Assembly: GCA_021396245.1 (NCBI GenBank)
Contig: WNYE01000020.1
Location: 1-64,000, forward strand
Length of the DNA: 64,000 nucleotides
Direction: 5' to 3'
Source: Sporothrix humicola
Taxonomy: Eukaryota > Ascomycota > Sordariomycetes > Ophiostomatales > Ophiostomataceae
Part shown: piece after piece, positions 12,820-25,467 of the stretch
How the letters are laid out: each line of letters opens with the position of its first letter
Position numbering within the stretch: the first letter of the stretch is position 1
The notes under the pieces: generated by a model
Told to the model about the DNA's origin: nothing
What the model saw: only the letters and a program-made list of their open reading frames with translations
The model's database searches: none
Translations under genes and position numbers: made by a program

Positions 12820-13317
12820 ATGGCTGGTCTCGGCGACGTCGCTTCCCTGGTTGGCAACCGCATTACCACCAACCTTGCCGGCTCATTCGGCAGCCTCAAC
12901 ATCCACCAGTGGCTGCGTCTCATCGTCATCGCCGGCGCATACATGCTGCTGCGGCCCTACATTATCAAGCTCGGCGGCCGTGTCCAGATGAAGCAGCACG
13001 AGGCCGACGAGAAGGCATCGCTGTTGGAGGCAGTGGCCATTGCTAACGGCGAGAAGCCCGCCCTGTCGGCCAACGACCTGCGCAACGGCAAGACCACCAA
13101 ATCCGTGGCGGCCGATGTGATCCCGAGCGACGACGATGACAGTGATGTGGAGGGTCCGGGTGCTTCTGCTGCTGCGTCGGGCACAGACTGGGGCAAGAAC
13201 GCCCGCAAGCGGCAACGGCGCATGCTCCGGAAGTTGCTCGAGGCCCACGAGCAGCAGCTGGCTGATGCCCAGGGCGACGAGGAGGACAAGGACATTGCCG
13301 AGTTCCTCGAGGACTAG
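12820..13317 (+). CDS. PGA2: Pga2-like ER protein-trafficking protein
   Basis: Single exon of 165 aa, beginning MAGLGDVASLVGNRITTNLA. One transmembrane segment at about residues 30-50 (WLRLIVIAGAYMLLRPYIIK) is followed by a charged cytosolic tail. The tail holds an acidic patch (PSDDDDSDVEGP), a basic stretch (KNARKRQRRMLRKLLEAHEQQ) and an acidic end (DIAEFLED). Size, topology and the hydrophobic core match the Pga2 family, which in yeast is an ER/nuclear-envelope protein affecting protein trafficking. The upstream frame lacks a better start, and the ATG at 12820 follows the pyrimidine-rich leader. Confidence 0.85.
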   Translation: MAGLGDVASLVGNRITTNLAGSFGSLNIHQWLRLIVIAGAYMLLRPYIIKLGGRVQMKQHEADEKASLLEAVAIANGEKPALSANDLRNGKTTKSVAADVIPSDDDDSDVEGPGASAAASGTDWGKNARKRQRRMLRKLLEAHEQQLADAQGDEEDKDIAEFLED

Positions 13318-16300
13318 GCTTCAGGATACTTAATGCGTTTTGTGTGGATCGACCGGGAGAGGGATCTCCACGGCGGCCACGGAAGCTAGAAGCGAGAATC
13401 GTGTTGGCGGCATTATATCTGGCGTTTTGGACAGCGGTATGCAACGAAAATAGACTAATAATGATATCTGCTTTCTTTTTTCTTTTATTTGGCGCGGTGT
13501 CGATTTGCCGTTCTGTCCATTTTGTATGTTGGATCAGGCTTCGAATGATAATGCGCGCGCCAAGAGCCATGCATGTCATTTGTTAGTCGCTAGTTGGGGC
13601 GGTGGACTGCATCGATCTAAACGAGGCTGTGACGCTGCATGTTGAACGACCGTCTAAGCCACGCAGGAAATGCTGCAAGGCAACAAATGACCGGCCGCGA
13701 AATTCAATGAGGCTCTGCAGGGCTGGAAATCATCCACAACTGACAAGCGCAGCCCTTTCTTCGAAGACTGGCCTGGCTGCCTAGTCTGCCCGCTTGCCAG
13801 GCATTAATTTGACCAGGCGTCTTTAGATGCAGGGTAAGAGCCTCATCCGTTCACCCGTTTAATTGTTGAATCCATATCGCGGGTGCAGGTGACCTTCGTC
13901 TCGTGTGACGCATCCGGGGAGTTGCATGTCTCCAGTTCTGCCTTTGGGTCTGCCTTCAACCCTCCGTGAGCGTCTGTCCTTGGGATCTTTTTCTTTTAAT
14001 TTTTCATTTTATCTTTTTTTGCGATATCGGACTCGCCTTGTCGACCGCGGGAGCACCAGTCGGCCGAGGATGAGAGCAGCGCTGGCAACTGGCGACGGTG
14101 AATGGTTTGAATTTTATTTTTCCTCTTTTGTATTGCACGGCACCCCCCGCCCGGTCCCGGGCACCTTGTACCAAGTCTGTATCGAGGCGCGGACATACAC
14201 AAAGCAGAATCACTCCATGTCAGTTGACCCCGTCTTTCCTCTCTCGTTTCGGTCTTCGGTATCAGATCCAGTGTCCAACAGTTGTCACTGGCCTCTCGGT
14301 TGTGGCTTCTCGGCGCTGCGTCTGTCACATCTGTGCGCCGCTTGAAAGATATTTGTGTATCTCTTTGTGTGTCCGAAGCCAAGACCAGGAAACTGTGATG
14401 GTGACGTTTGGCATGGCAGTGGCATGGTGCGGTGTGTGATTTAGTGATGGCCGGCCGTTGCCAAACCGTCTGCGTCATCTGATTCTCGTGCTGTCCTTTG
14501 GCACCGCGCCCGCTATCTCGACTGTTCTCGCCGGGCACCGAAAAGCCCATCAGCTGGTCGATTTGGTGTACTTGTTGCTCAGAGCAGCATAGTGTTACTG
14601 TGCGCCTATTCGAGGTAACCTACATCACAAAAGAACGCCGGGTTAGTACTCCGTATACGGTAGATTTGATAGAGACCAAAAAAAAAATACACTTTCACTT
14701 ACAGCACAGGGCGTATTTCTGCACCTTTGTAATCTGTGGTATCTTCTTTCATCTTCTTCGGACTATCTCCTCCACGATTTTGCAAGCGTCGTGTACCATT
14801 TGTGCACTTTCTTTCACCGCTTTTTGCGCCCTCGGTACCTGTTTCTCTCCGGCCAAAGGCTGGAGAGATTGATCTGGAAAATTAGAAATGGCATGTTGAC
14901 ATGCGTTTCCTGATAGACGACTCTGCTCGCGTGCTTTTCTTGTGCTTACCCGTGTATACACATGTGGATCTAGGTGTCTGTGTGTGCCATTCAAGATGAA
15001 CACCCGATATGTCCGGTACAAGGCAACGCTTTATTATTGACAAGCGATTCAGATGGCATTTTGACACGCATCTCGATCAATGAGTGGGATCCGCTTGGAT
15101 TTCCAGATGTCCCTTCCTAGAGTGGTTCAAGATGTTCATGAAAGAGCCATATGTTGCGCTGCCCATGACGTAAAAGATGCCAGCGTTGTGTCGGACAGAT
15201 ATATGAGAGACTGTCTCGCATCTTGAACGGCCGGATTCAAGAAACTGTCCGACACGTTGCTGTGCCGTCATAAACAAGCCGGAAAGCTGAAAGAACCGGG
15301 CAACTGGCGAGCCATTTCGTCATGGCTATGATATCAGAGCCTTCTCCCGGGTGTGAGCTTGACTCACATTGTTTCTCCGGGCCGCCACCACCTCCACCGC
15401 TGGGTGAAGGCATCTTGACAGTGGTTCTGACGCCATCAGTTGCTCCCGGAAGAGGATCTTCCTACTGCCGGCACTGAGACCGCGGAGACAAAGTTGTATC
15501 TGTGTCACGGAGACGAAGGCAAAAAGAGATTCCGCGTCGTGTGGTGTGTGTTGGACCAGCTGCTGAGACAATGTGCTGTTTCCTGGTTTTTGGGCGTCGT
15601 GCAGAGCAAAGATGGATCAAACCATGAAGAATGGCTGACAGAAGCGTGGAAATATCAGAGACTGTAAGAGGGACAAACTGAACTTGGGATAAGGTGAAAA
15701 GGCAATCTGAGCCATGCACAGACGTGGAAACCAAGTCAGTCACCGAGTAGGCGAGTTCCGTCTAGTGAGGCAACGTCAGAAAGAGGTACGCTCCTTCCTG
15801 GGTACAGTCTGATAATCTAGAATAGGGGCTAAAGTGGTAAACAAGCGAAAAGCAGCAGGAATAAGAGAGCATTGTGGTCGCACCTTCTTGATCTGGGAAC
15901 TACGCTTGAACTGCACGTCGCTCTTGCACCGCGGCGGCGACGACGACACCGACGGCAGCGACGAGGCAGACGCATGCAACAGGGTCACAGACGAAGCAGG
16001 CGCGGTGCACGACAGGTGCGACCGACACAAGAAAGCATCCCTCCGCCACCACAACAAAGATGCTGTGTCCATGTTGGACAAGGGGTTCGCACAACCACAA
16101 AAAAGACAAATACAACACGCACAACAAAAGTACGACAAGAGCACAACCAAAGCAACAACCAAAGCACAGCAAAAATTCGAGGCTTTCACGAATCGCCGCC
16201 CTGGAATCAACACGCCACCCAGCTTTTGGTTGGATGGCCACCGTCTGTCGCCTGTCGCCTGTCGAATCCTTTGGTTCGCTTGGCTTCTTTGGGCCTGTTT

Positions 16301-18212
16301 TGATTCTTTGTTGTGTACCCCTGTTCCCTCGTTGCATCTCTTTGCTCCTTGGGCAGCTATCTCGATACGAAAGGGCGGATGGCGAGCGGCCCAGAAACAA
16401 GGAATCAAGAACAAAAACGACTAAAACCGATGTCCGCCCCATCCAGACTCCATCTCCCCATTCGAGACGACCGATGCATTTGGCATGCGAAACGCAGCAC
16501 AAGCAGAAATGGAAGGCAAAGAAGGCATGGCGTCCTTTTACGTTCACAAAGGACGATCGGTGCCATGGCCAGTCCAGTCCACCGGCATCCAGCTGCGGCA
16601 AGATACCAAAAGAAGTTGTGAGATACAAAGGAGGCGACGGCAAAAGACGAGAGAGGCACGTCTCAAAGTCTGCCATAAAAGGCTGCCCAGCTGCCCAACC
16701 AGCTTGTTCTAGCGTGCTCGCAACGGCTCTCTGGGCATTGCGTCGTTGCGGTGGCCAGGATCCATTTCGGTCTCACATGCATACCACCGCTGTGGGCTCT
16801 CTCCACTCTGATTGTTCTTTCGATCTCTACCCCTGCAAGACGACAGACACGACATCCGATCCAGCAGCTTTCCAGCAGATTTCCAGCACCTCTCCGCGCA
16901 AGGACGCTGTGCATTTTTGGTCGACACCGTTCCTCACCTTGTCCTTTTCTCTGCGTCTGGACTTGGTATGTCATAATTCCTTGTTTTGGTTGGGATCCTT
17001 TTCTGTTCTTTTTTTTTATGTTTTCCTTCTCCTGCTGCAACCTCACTCGCCATCACCTGCATAACCCTGAAATTCCCTCCCTCCAGCTCCCTCTTGGCCC
17101 CTGGGACCCTTGTTTTCTTTCTCCTTGGCTACAGAGCTCTGCCGCGCTCCTCTCGTCTGAGCCCCTCTTTGCCTCTCTTTTTGCCCAACAAGCAGCTTCC
17201 AAGGTGTGGATGCTGGCGGCCTGTCCGACCCAACAGGCTGCAACGAATCCCGAGACCTACCTTTGCCAGACGGCCTTTTCGTAGGAGGTCAGCAAGCCAG
17301 AAAGATCGGGAGGTAAGGCTGCATTGTTGGCGACCTGGCACTGGTTGTCCTCTTCTGAATCTGGAAACACCTTCTCTTCTGCCCCCCTCGCGCACTCGCC
17401 CTGATGCGGCTGTCTGAGTTGCCCGTCCTGGCTCTCCCGTCCGTCCCTCACTCACCCTCACCCCCCCTTCCCCTCCGCGGCCGTCCTTCAAATCAACAAG
17501 TGGGCTTCAACTCTGTGACTGTTCAATCGCCTCTCTTTGACCCACTACTCTTTTCTTTCATCTGTGCAGTGAAGGCTGTGCATTGCGGACAGTTTTCTTT
17601 GCGGAACTGTTTCGTTTCTTGTTCCCTTCTTCCTCCTATTTGCTTTTTCCTTTATCGTTTCTCTTTGCCTGATTCGGCCTTGTCGAGCCTTCTCGCTGCA
17701 AACAGCTGCTGTTGGTCCAACCTTGGCCCTGCATTTCCCTTCCCCCAAGCATCGACGTGCAGTGTCTTGCATTTCTTTCTCCTCTTTTTCTCTTTCGCTA
17801 TTTCACCTTTTCACTCTTTCCAATTCACTGCCACTTTCTCGTCTGCACATACCTTCGTTTGCACCCAACAAGCACGCACCGAATTCCACGATCTCGCTCG
17901 TCTCGTACTAACTAACTCGACTCGCTCCAGACGTGAGACCACCCGAGACAAAGCGCCTTTCGCATCTACACTAAACGAGGCCCGGCCTTCTGGCCAACAC
18001 CGTCCCGCAACGCTAGTCGAGGCCCGGGGCGATAAACCTAAGCTTGAGCCAACCTAAGATACAAGTAACCTTAGGACACGAAACAAGAAAACAAGGCCAA
18101 AAGCCTGTTGTTTACTTTTCTCACAACCGCGCCCATCTACACCGCGCGCACGAAACATGTCTACTTCGACAACAATCTGAACCGTGTGCGGAAATCCAAG
18201 ACAATTCACAGC
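13318..18212. other. 4.9-kb gene-poor region
   Basis: No convincing protein gene. Long frames at about 15.8-17.1 kb occur on both strands at once and are compositionally simple (ACAACCAAAGC-type repeats, then CT-rich DNA), so I treat them as chance. The last 1.2 kb is pyrimidine-rich and probably belongs to the 5' leader of the gene at 18213. A strong branch site and acceptor end at 17930. A TACTCCGTA 9-mer lies at 14647-14655. No tRNA, rRNA or snRNA was recognised. Confidence 0.55.
17313..17930 (+). other. Candidate 5'-UTR intron
   Basis: The end is well marked: TACTAACTAAC at 17906-17916, then CTCGCTCCAG ending at 17930. That is a textbook fungal branch site and acceptor 14 nt apart. The donor is less certain. 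GTAAGG at 17313 gives 618 nt, and GTATGT at 16966 would give 965 nt. No coding frame needs this intron, so it would lie in the leader of the gene starting at 18213. Confidence 0.4.
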
Positions 18213-21200
18213 ATGGCCGGCCGGTTCAGAGACGGCGACCAGCACTCTTCGCGGCCGGGATATTATCACACCAATAGCTCCCACTCGTGAGTTCAATTAC
18301 TTACCCCATTACCCCGCCAAAGACAGCGAGTTGGACAAGTGGACAGCAGAGACAATGAGATTGAAGAGCAAAACTGACGAGACAATTTTCCATCCCATCT
18401 AGAACCGACAGCAACTATCGTCGAGCCCACGATCGAGCGCAATCCGAACACATCACTCGCAACAATTCCGGCCGCGTGCCTCGCGCGCTCAATCCCGCCT
18501 ATACCAGACGGCGAAGCAACCCTCTCAACGCCTTCGTCGAAGACGAGCGCGATGCATTGGCGAGAGAACACAACCCGGCCGCAGCCGGCCTTTTGAGCTC
18601 GGGCAGCGATGATCAGATTCAGCGCGGCGAGATCGATCAGGTTCCCATCCTGATGGAAGTGGACAACCCCGAGCGACGATTCGTTATTCTGCCAAAGCCG
18701 CCTGCTGCGGAGACAGAAGCCGCGGCAAACGACGGCGACTCTCGAGCACATGGCCAACGAACATCAGGCGGCGGCCCCAGATCCCACGTGTCTTCCACGG
18801 GCTCCCACGCTTCGACCATTTCGGACGCTTCGAAATCGTCGCACAGCTCGACGGGTTCCCCTTCTACAATCACAAACACGGCATCCACAATCACCTCCAC
18901 AGCATCGACGATCACACCGACAGACTCGCCTACCACACCGACTGGGCCTTCTGGGGGATCGTTTGGTAGTGGGCGTCAGAAGCCAGACAGAGTTTCCGAA
19001 TATGAAGCAAACACATGTCGCAAATTTACCGTTCCACGCATAGACTCCGAGTCGGATTCAACCATAACCGAGCCCTCTACGATCGCAACTGAAAAGAGCC
19101 AGTCGAACGCCACTCCCCGCCATCGCCGCTCCTCCCTTAGTACAGCGGCAGGCCTCACAGCTGCTGCGGCTGCAGCAGCAGCAGTCGCGGCAGCGTCCAC
19201 GCCTTCTAAGGCACCTACTCCTGAAATCAAGAGAAGAAAGAGTCGTCTAGACCTACCACGCATTGATACGGAACTGCAGAATGAAGACAAATCACACGGA
19301 CCAAGCTCCGGGCGGCCAAGGTCGTCTACGCATTCCGACCACCGGTCACGCGACCGCCATAACGATAGTCGCGACAACCGTGACAGCCGCGATCGCTTGA
19401 GCGACAGAGGCGGCCACCGCGACAACGATTTTTTGTCGCCAACATACACTAAGCACACCACAAATGGCCGGGACCGCTCTTACTTTGACCACGGCCACAG
19501 CCATAGTCATAGCTCCGGTAGCGTTGCCGACAGTGGACGGGCCCGCTCTGGTGATGCCCGATCATCCCACGACGATAGACGGGCGCATGACCGTGCCGAG
19601 CGCAACTCAACATCCTCGGACCCAAGCACGAAGCGCCGATCGACGTCATTCTCGGAAACCGACAGGCTTTCGAGACAACCGTCCTACAAACGATCTTCTC
19701 GCGACGAAGCCGGCTCTCGTGTCGGACGCCGGTCGCCTTCTCCTCCGCCGAAAACTCGCACGCCTCCTTCTCCAGCCGCACGAACCGAAAAAAGGCCATC
19801 CTCTCCACCTAGAAATCGCGAACGGGAGCGCGAGAGAGAACGAGACAGAGACCGCGATCGTGACTGGGAGAGAGACCGGGCCAGAGAGCGGGAACGTGAG
19901 CGCGAGCGTGAGCGCGAGAGAGACAAAGAGCGGGAAAGAGACAAAGAACGCGAAAGAGAAAGGGAGAGAGAAAGGGAGAAGGAAAAGGAGAAAGAGAAGG
20001 AGCGCGAAAGACGGCTTCACGAGCAAGACCGGGATCGTCAAAAGCCTGTTCGTCGCGATTCGATCCACCAACCTAGGCGCCGGGACTCGATTTTACGCCA
20101 GGATGATGGGTACTCGTCGGATGAACGGTCAAAGAAGAGCACTGCCAACACTCCTTTGAGACGCCAGAACAGCGAGCGCCGTAGGGCACCACCGCCTCAC
20201 AAAGACGACGAGTCCGTAGTGAGCAAAGCTTCCAGCAACCCAGATCCACGCCGCCCGACCTCCATCAACGATCCTGGCATCAACAGCCGCTTCCGCTCGG
20301 GAAATTCAACTCCATTGGCTACACCGAGCAAAACACAGGCGGGCTTCCCATTCATGGCCGGCTCTCCACCAAAGGAGCTGTTTGAAGCACCTAGACCCGT
20401 TTCCCCGAGACGGAGGGATGAGCGAAGACCTGGCTCTTCATCGTCTCCTTCATCATCGCCCGAAAGCAGATCGAGAATCCTGCACGAGGGTGACCGGCCA
20501 AGAGGACCTCGCCCTCGCGCTTCGCACCAACCGAATGTGGTGCATAACCCTGCCACTGCCTCGATGCCGAACCTTCAACCAGCAACATCCAGGGGGTCGG
20601 CTATGCCGATGCCCATCCCAATTCCCATTCCAATCCCGGCCTCTCCGCCGTCCCGCGTCAACTCACTTCAAGACAACGATGCACCTGTCCGCCGTGAACG
20701 CCAACGATCGCCTGTTGACTCCCTCCGCTCCTCTCGGACTTCGTTGGCCGCCAATCCAGCACGAGCATCTGGTGTTTTCGATCACAGCCCCAACACATCT
20801 CAGCCTTTCCGCCAGCCTGCTTTCTACATCAACATTCCCAATGCGGCACCTGAAGCCGACGTTTCCGTCGATGTGCAGGTTGTCTCGGAAAGCGCTCCTC
20901 GTGAACTGCATGGAGAGCGACCTCTTCCGGCAGCCAGGCAGGCCGAGACACCAGTAGACCGGGTAGGATTGTCAGACAGAGTCGAAAGATCACTCGTGCC
21001 TCTCTACAAGCGCTACGCCGAAGATGTGTACTATGGACGGGTCCAGGGTCTACCAGAGTGCCCAAGAACCCAGTACAGCACCAAGTATCGCGACTGGCGC
21101 ACCATGACACCATACAAGGATTTCCTAATTTGTCCGACATGTTACGAAGCTGGCTTTGCACGGACACAGTGGCGCAACGAATTTGTGCCAGTAACCGGTA

Positions 21201-22048
21201 TCGACCCTAGGGTAAAGACGAACTGCATTTACGGCTCCATGCCATGGTACCAAGTTGCGTTCTTCTTCGTGCGGGCTTTCCAGATGCCCACGTTGAGCCT
21301 TCTCCGGACCATGTTTAACCGCGACGAGGAGCTGCGTCTGCCGTGCTCGGGAGCCATGCGCGTCGCGGCCCGTTGGTTCACAGTCCAAGACCCCGTGACA
21401 GGCCGGCCAGTGAGCAAGTTCACCACCTGCGAACAGTGTGCGACAGCCATTACGGTCCTATTCCCGCGCCTCAAGGGCCTCTTACAGGACAACAACCCAA
21501 CGCCTCACGACACAACCAACATCTGTTCGCTGTACCATGAGCCCGAACGAAAGCGACTCTGGAAATACATTGACGTACTGGAGTCGACAAACAATCTAGC
21601 CGTGGTCAACAATGCACCCGTGGACGTCAACGAGTTCATCAACCGGATTCTTGACGTCAGTCACTACGACGAGTGCATGCGAGATATTCCTGTCCGCAAG
21701 CGCAAGTGGTACTGGATGCGGACGATTCCCGACTTTATCGTGTGCCAAGAGTGCTTCGATGAGGCCGTGTACCCCGTGGTCAACACGTACCGCGGTGTAG
21801 CGGGCGATTTCTACAAGGAGCCCAAGGAGTTGGACATTGCTGCATGCCACCTCTATTCGCCGCGCATGCGCGATATCTTTATGAGGGCGTGCCAGAACAA
21901 TGACAAGGAGTATCTGGAGAAGAAGCTGGAGGAACGCGCCGATGTAGCGGCCAGCATTACGAACCGCATCCAGCGCCTCCCCAAGGCGTCCACGGAATAC
22001 GACCATGAACAGATGAAGCTCATGGCCGAGTGGAAGAAATGGGAGTAG
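18213..22048 (+). CDS. RE/RD-rich low-complexity protein with Cys-rich C-terminal domain
   Basis: Function not recognised. Two exons, 18213-18286 and 18403-22048, join across a 116-nt intron (donor GTGAGT, acceptor CTAG) to give 1239 aa starting MAGRFRDGDQHSSRPGYY. Roughly the first 870 residues are disordered: Ser/Thr-rich, a short poly-Ala run near residue 277, His/Asp/Arg stretches, and an Arg-Glu/Arg-Asp alternating block near residues 496-560 resembling the RE/RD-rich regions of nuclear RNA-associated proteins. Residues about 880-1230 look folded, with three CxxC pairs (CPTC, CEQC, CQEC) plus other cysteines and many aromatics, which suggests metal binding. The start could instead be an in-frame ATG at 18108. 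Ascomycete-specific origin is an inference. Assigning it as a splicing factor on the RE/RD tract alone would be unsafe. Confidence 0.82.
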
Positions 22049-22912
22049 GGTGTGCGTGTTTTGTGACGAAGTGAGAAATGGGCAAAACGCATTATGATAA
22101 AGACTTAATGATGGTACTGGGATAGGCATTGGATCGTACTGCTAGGTACGGACGGATATGGAATATTTGGGACTGCAATATATACACCGAATAACACTAC
22201 GAGTGAATCGTTCCCATATACCGACGAACCTGAGAAAGTGCCCCTTTTAAGTTGTGCATTTTGTGTATCGTCTCACTGGCTGAATGTTGCCATTTTGCCA
22301 TCACTTGATCCTCTTCCAAGAGTCTAATATATTAACACGGCTTGGGGGGATGCAAGCCTCCGCAACGGCATATCAGCCGAAAGTTTAGCAAGATTGTGGA
22401 GATATATGAATTTGATTTATTTATTGCGGTTTTTTCAACGTTTCTTTTATTTCTGCTTTAGTTTTTCTAAATAATAAAATAAATATTTCTTCGCAACTGA
22501 ATTTGAAATAGACTTTAAGCATCATATCAAAATTATGCCACCAATGAAAAGGATGTTTTGAAAAAATTGAAAAGAAGAGTACGCTTTTCGCTTTTCACCA
22601 CCGAGTGAGGTTACGGAAAACGGCATGATGTCGTTGTCGGCCACCACAACTGTTCAAGCCCAATATGCCGCCCCAGAGTGAGAATACCCTCCGGCAATTT
22701 GGCAAGACGGATCTGTTAAAGAGATTGTTGATAGAATTGTAGTAATTGTAAGCTATATTTCTGGGGAAGTCGTCGAGAATGGATCTTAATGTCCAAGACC
22801 GCCCTCTACATGGACTTTTGCTAACTTGACTCCATTCTTGGCCGGCCACTCGCTTCTAGCAACCGCCGTTATCCCCGCTACGGTTCACTCGCGACCTTGC
22901 ACATCCGACACG
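22049..22912. other. Intergenic, A/T-rich; upstream region of the GH28 gene
   Basis: About 860 bp between two plus-strand genes. The middle (22400-22600) is A/T-rich with T runs. Apart from this serving as terminator and promoter space, nothing was identified. Confidence 0.5.
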
Positions 22913-24677
22913 ATGCGTGTTTCGACAGTCCTAGCGGCCCTTGCGGGCTCGACGCCCGTGCTGGCGGCCGTCACGAAAGTGGGAAACACCTGCACAGTGA
23001 CGCCACAAGGCGCAGCGACAGTTAGGCGACGATCAGCAATGCCGGAGCCAGTACCAGAGCCGATCCCCGAGGCCGAACCAGTCGAAGAATATGTTCCAGA
23101 GCAGAATGTCGTCCACGAACAGTATCCAACCGACCGGACAGACGCGCCCCTTCCAACATCTGTCATCTTCAACGAAGTCTATCCACGGCCGGAGCCCGGT
23201 AGCAAAGAGGCGCGTAAATACGACCGCAAGGCAGCAGCCATCTCCGAGTCGATCGAGGCAGCGCAACAAGCGTCGGCTTCGGCATCGGTCGCTTCAGCCA
23301 AGGCTCGTGCTTCTGCCAAAGCAGAAGCCGCCAAAAATGGCTTCAGAGGCCAGGGAAGCCGCGGTCCTCTCAATGCGCGCTCTGAAGACGACATGGAAGA
23401 GCTCGCCACGTTTGATGCCACGGCGCCCGACGACACGCCGCAGATTCTGGACGCCTTCAAGCAGTGCGGCAAAGACGGCAAAATTGTGTTCACCGAGGGG
23501 ACGTACAACATCCGCCAGGTGATGAACACGACGGACCTGCGCAACTGCGACATTGACATTCTCGGCACGTTTGTGTGGAGCGGCGACAACATCCAGTACT
23601 GGCTGTCGCACAGCTATTCGGTGACGTATGCTGGACGGTCGACGGCGTGGCTTCTTGGCGGGACGAATATTTCGATGCGCGGGTACGGCAAGGCGCTCTT
23701 CAACGGCAACGGGCAGATCTGGATCGACCAAAACCACGGCCAGGGCAACCAGAACGGGCGGCCGATCAGCTTGACGATTTGGCGCGGGACAAATGTGTTT
23801 ATCGACGGCATCACTTGGCGAATGGCGCAGTTCTGGCACACGTTTGTGGCGCACAGCCAGAATGTGACAATGACGAACCTGGACATGAACACGCGCAGCA
23901 GCAACTCGAACTCGGCTGTCAACACGGACGGCACCGACACGTGGAACTCGCGCGACATTGTGATTTCGAACTGGACGGTGAAGTGTGGTGATGTGAGTTG
24001 GGGTCGTCCTTGTTTACTTACCCCTGAGTCTAGTCATGACTGAAACGGAAGGTGCTGACAAAGACTGTAGGACTGCATTTCCGTCAAAGGAAACAGCACA
24101 AATGTGCAAGTCACCAATGTTGTTTGCTGTAAGTCCCCTTATTGTGAATCTTCAATCTCCCTTGCCGCAGTTCTGACCATCAGACGAATCTGGGTGCGCT
24201 TGCATCGGCTCGATCGGCTCCAACGCCGGCCAGCCCGACTACGTGGAGAACATTCTCTTCCAAAACATCACTTGCCACCACTCGTCGAATGCTGCCTGGA
24301 TCAAGACGTATCCCGGCACCGGCCACGTGCGCAATGTCACATTCAAGGACATTGTCGTCGACAACGTTGACCAGCCCATCTACGTCACGCCGTGCATCTA
24401 CTCGGGCAACGGCTGCGACAGTTCACGGCTCACTATTTCTGATGTGACCTGGAAGAATGTCACCGGAACGAGCCGATACAACGTCGCCGCCGGCATCCAT
24501 TGCTCCTCGGCCGCGCCTTGTACGGGCTTCCATTTTGAGGGAATCGACATCAAGCCGGCCGCAGGTGGCACGGCCAAAGTGCTCTGCTCGAATATCCAGA
24601 ACCAGGCGTCTTCTGGACTGACGTGCACGGGGACTTGTCCCGCAAACTGGCCGCAACAGCTGAAAGGCAATCGATAG
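22913..24677 (+). CDS. Secreted glycoside hydrolase family 28 (pectinase superfamily) enzyme
   Basis: Three exons, 22913-23992, 24071-24128 and 24184-24677, give 543 aa. The N-terminus (MRVSTVLAALAGSTPVLAA) is a signal peptide. The parallel beta-helix carries two GH28 signatures: NTDG at residues 337-340 and the Asp pair D360-D361, rebuilt exactly across the first intron (KCGD-DCISVKG). The next family motif, usually GHG followed by SIGS, reads SGCACIGSIGS, so the usual His is absent. The RIK position reads AWIKTYPG. That pattern fits an exo-acting or rhamnogalacturonan-type subgroup better than classical endo-polygalacturonase, but substrate is an inference. Several N-x-S/T sites suggest glycosylation. 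Residues about 30-155 are an unusual linker rich in Pro/Glu and then Ala/Ser/Lys, between signal peptide and catalytic domain. Confidence 0.9.
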
Positions 24678-25467
24678 GAGATAGAGGGGTGCATTATGTG
24701 ACTTGTGACATCAAAGGATCTTGCGTTTGTGGAAAGTTTGAATGGGAATATGTTGACAAGGTTGTCTGTATTTATTTTCAATGTGATATGAGAAGGAAAA
24801 AGTATGGAGAGCCAAGCGCAGTGCTTGAAATATATATTATAAAAAGGCTATGTTCTAACAACATAATGTTCTTTATTGCTGACGCTGCGTCTATATAATG
24901 TTAATGCTGTATGTGCGTTGACTTGGCGTCTGGCATAGAAATGGCGAGCATAGCTTTGCCTTGAAAGCCAGGCTTAATCGCAGACTGATGGGGCTACAGG
25001 GAGATATGGTGTAGCAGTTTGTCACCGAATGGTGCAGAACTGCAAATGAGACTCTATGCGGCCAAATTTATGTGTCCATCGGGCGGCCGTGGATGAACCG
25101 TAGGGTCCGTCGTGAATTCGTCAAATTAAAGGCCCCATAATCCCATGATGCATTGTGCCGTCTCAGGGCAAATGCTAATGGGAGAAAATCAGAGTAGGCC
25201 TAGTCCAAATCTAGTTATCAGGACAACCTTCGGCCCCGTCTCTGTTGACTTTCGGCCGTGTGCTCTGGACGAGTGACGGCTAAAGTCCGGGATTGGAAGG
25301 GCAGGCGTAAGGGCCAACACGTCCTAGCTCATCATTGGCGTCTTGAACTATGTCTTCCCAATACACTCGTCACGGCCATATATGACCGTGGTATGTTGTG
25401 GCGGCCATTGTCCGTTTGTCCTTTTGTTCAGTTGTTTGTTGTCCGTAGTTTCTGCATCCATCCATCC
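24678..25467. other. Convergent intergenic region
   Basis: 790 bp between the GH28 gene and CSL4, which converge. The first half is A/T-rich 3' flank. No gene or repeat was seen. Confidence 0.5.

Noticed and set aside
15834..17064. Overlapping frames of 196, 258 and 334 codons on both strands
   Set aside because: They lie in CAA/CTT-type simple sequence, overlap on both strands, lack family motifs and have no plausible splice partners.
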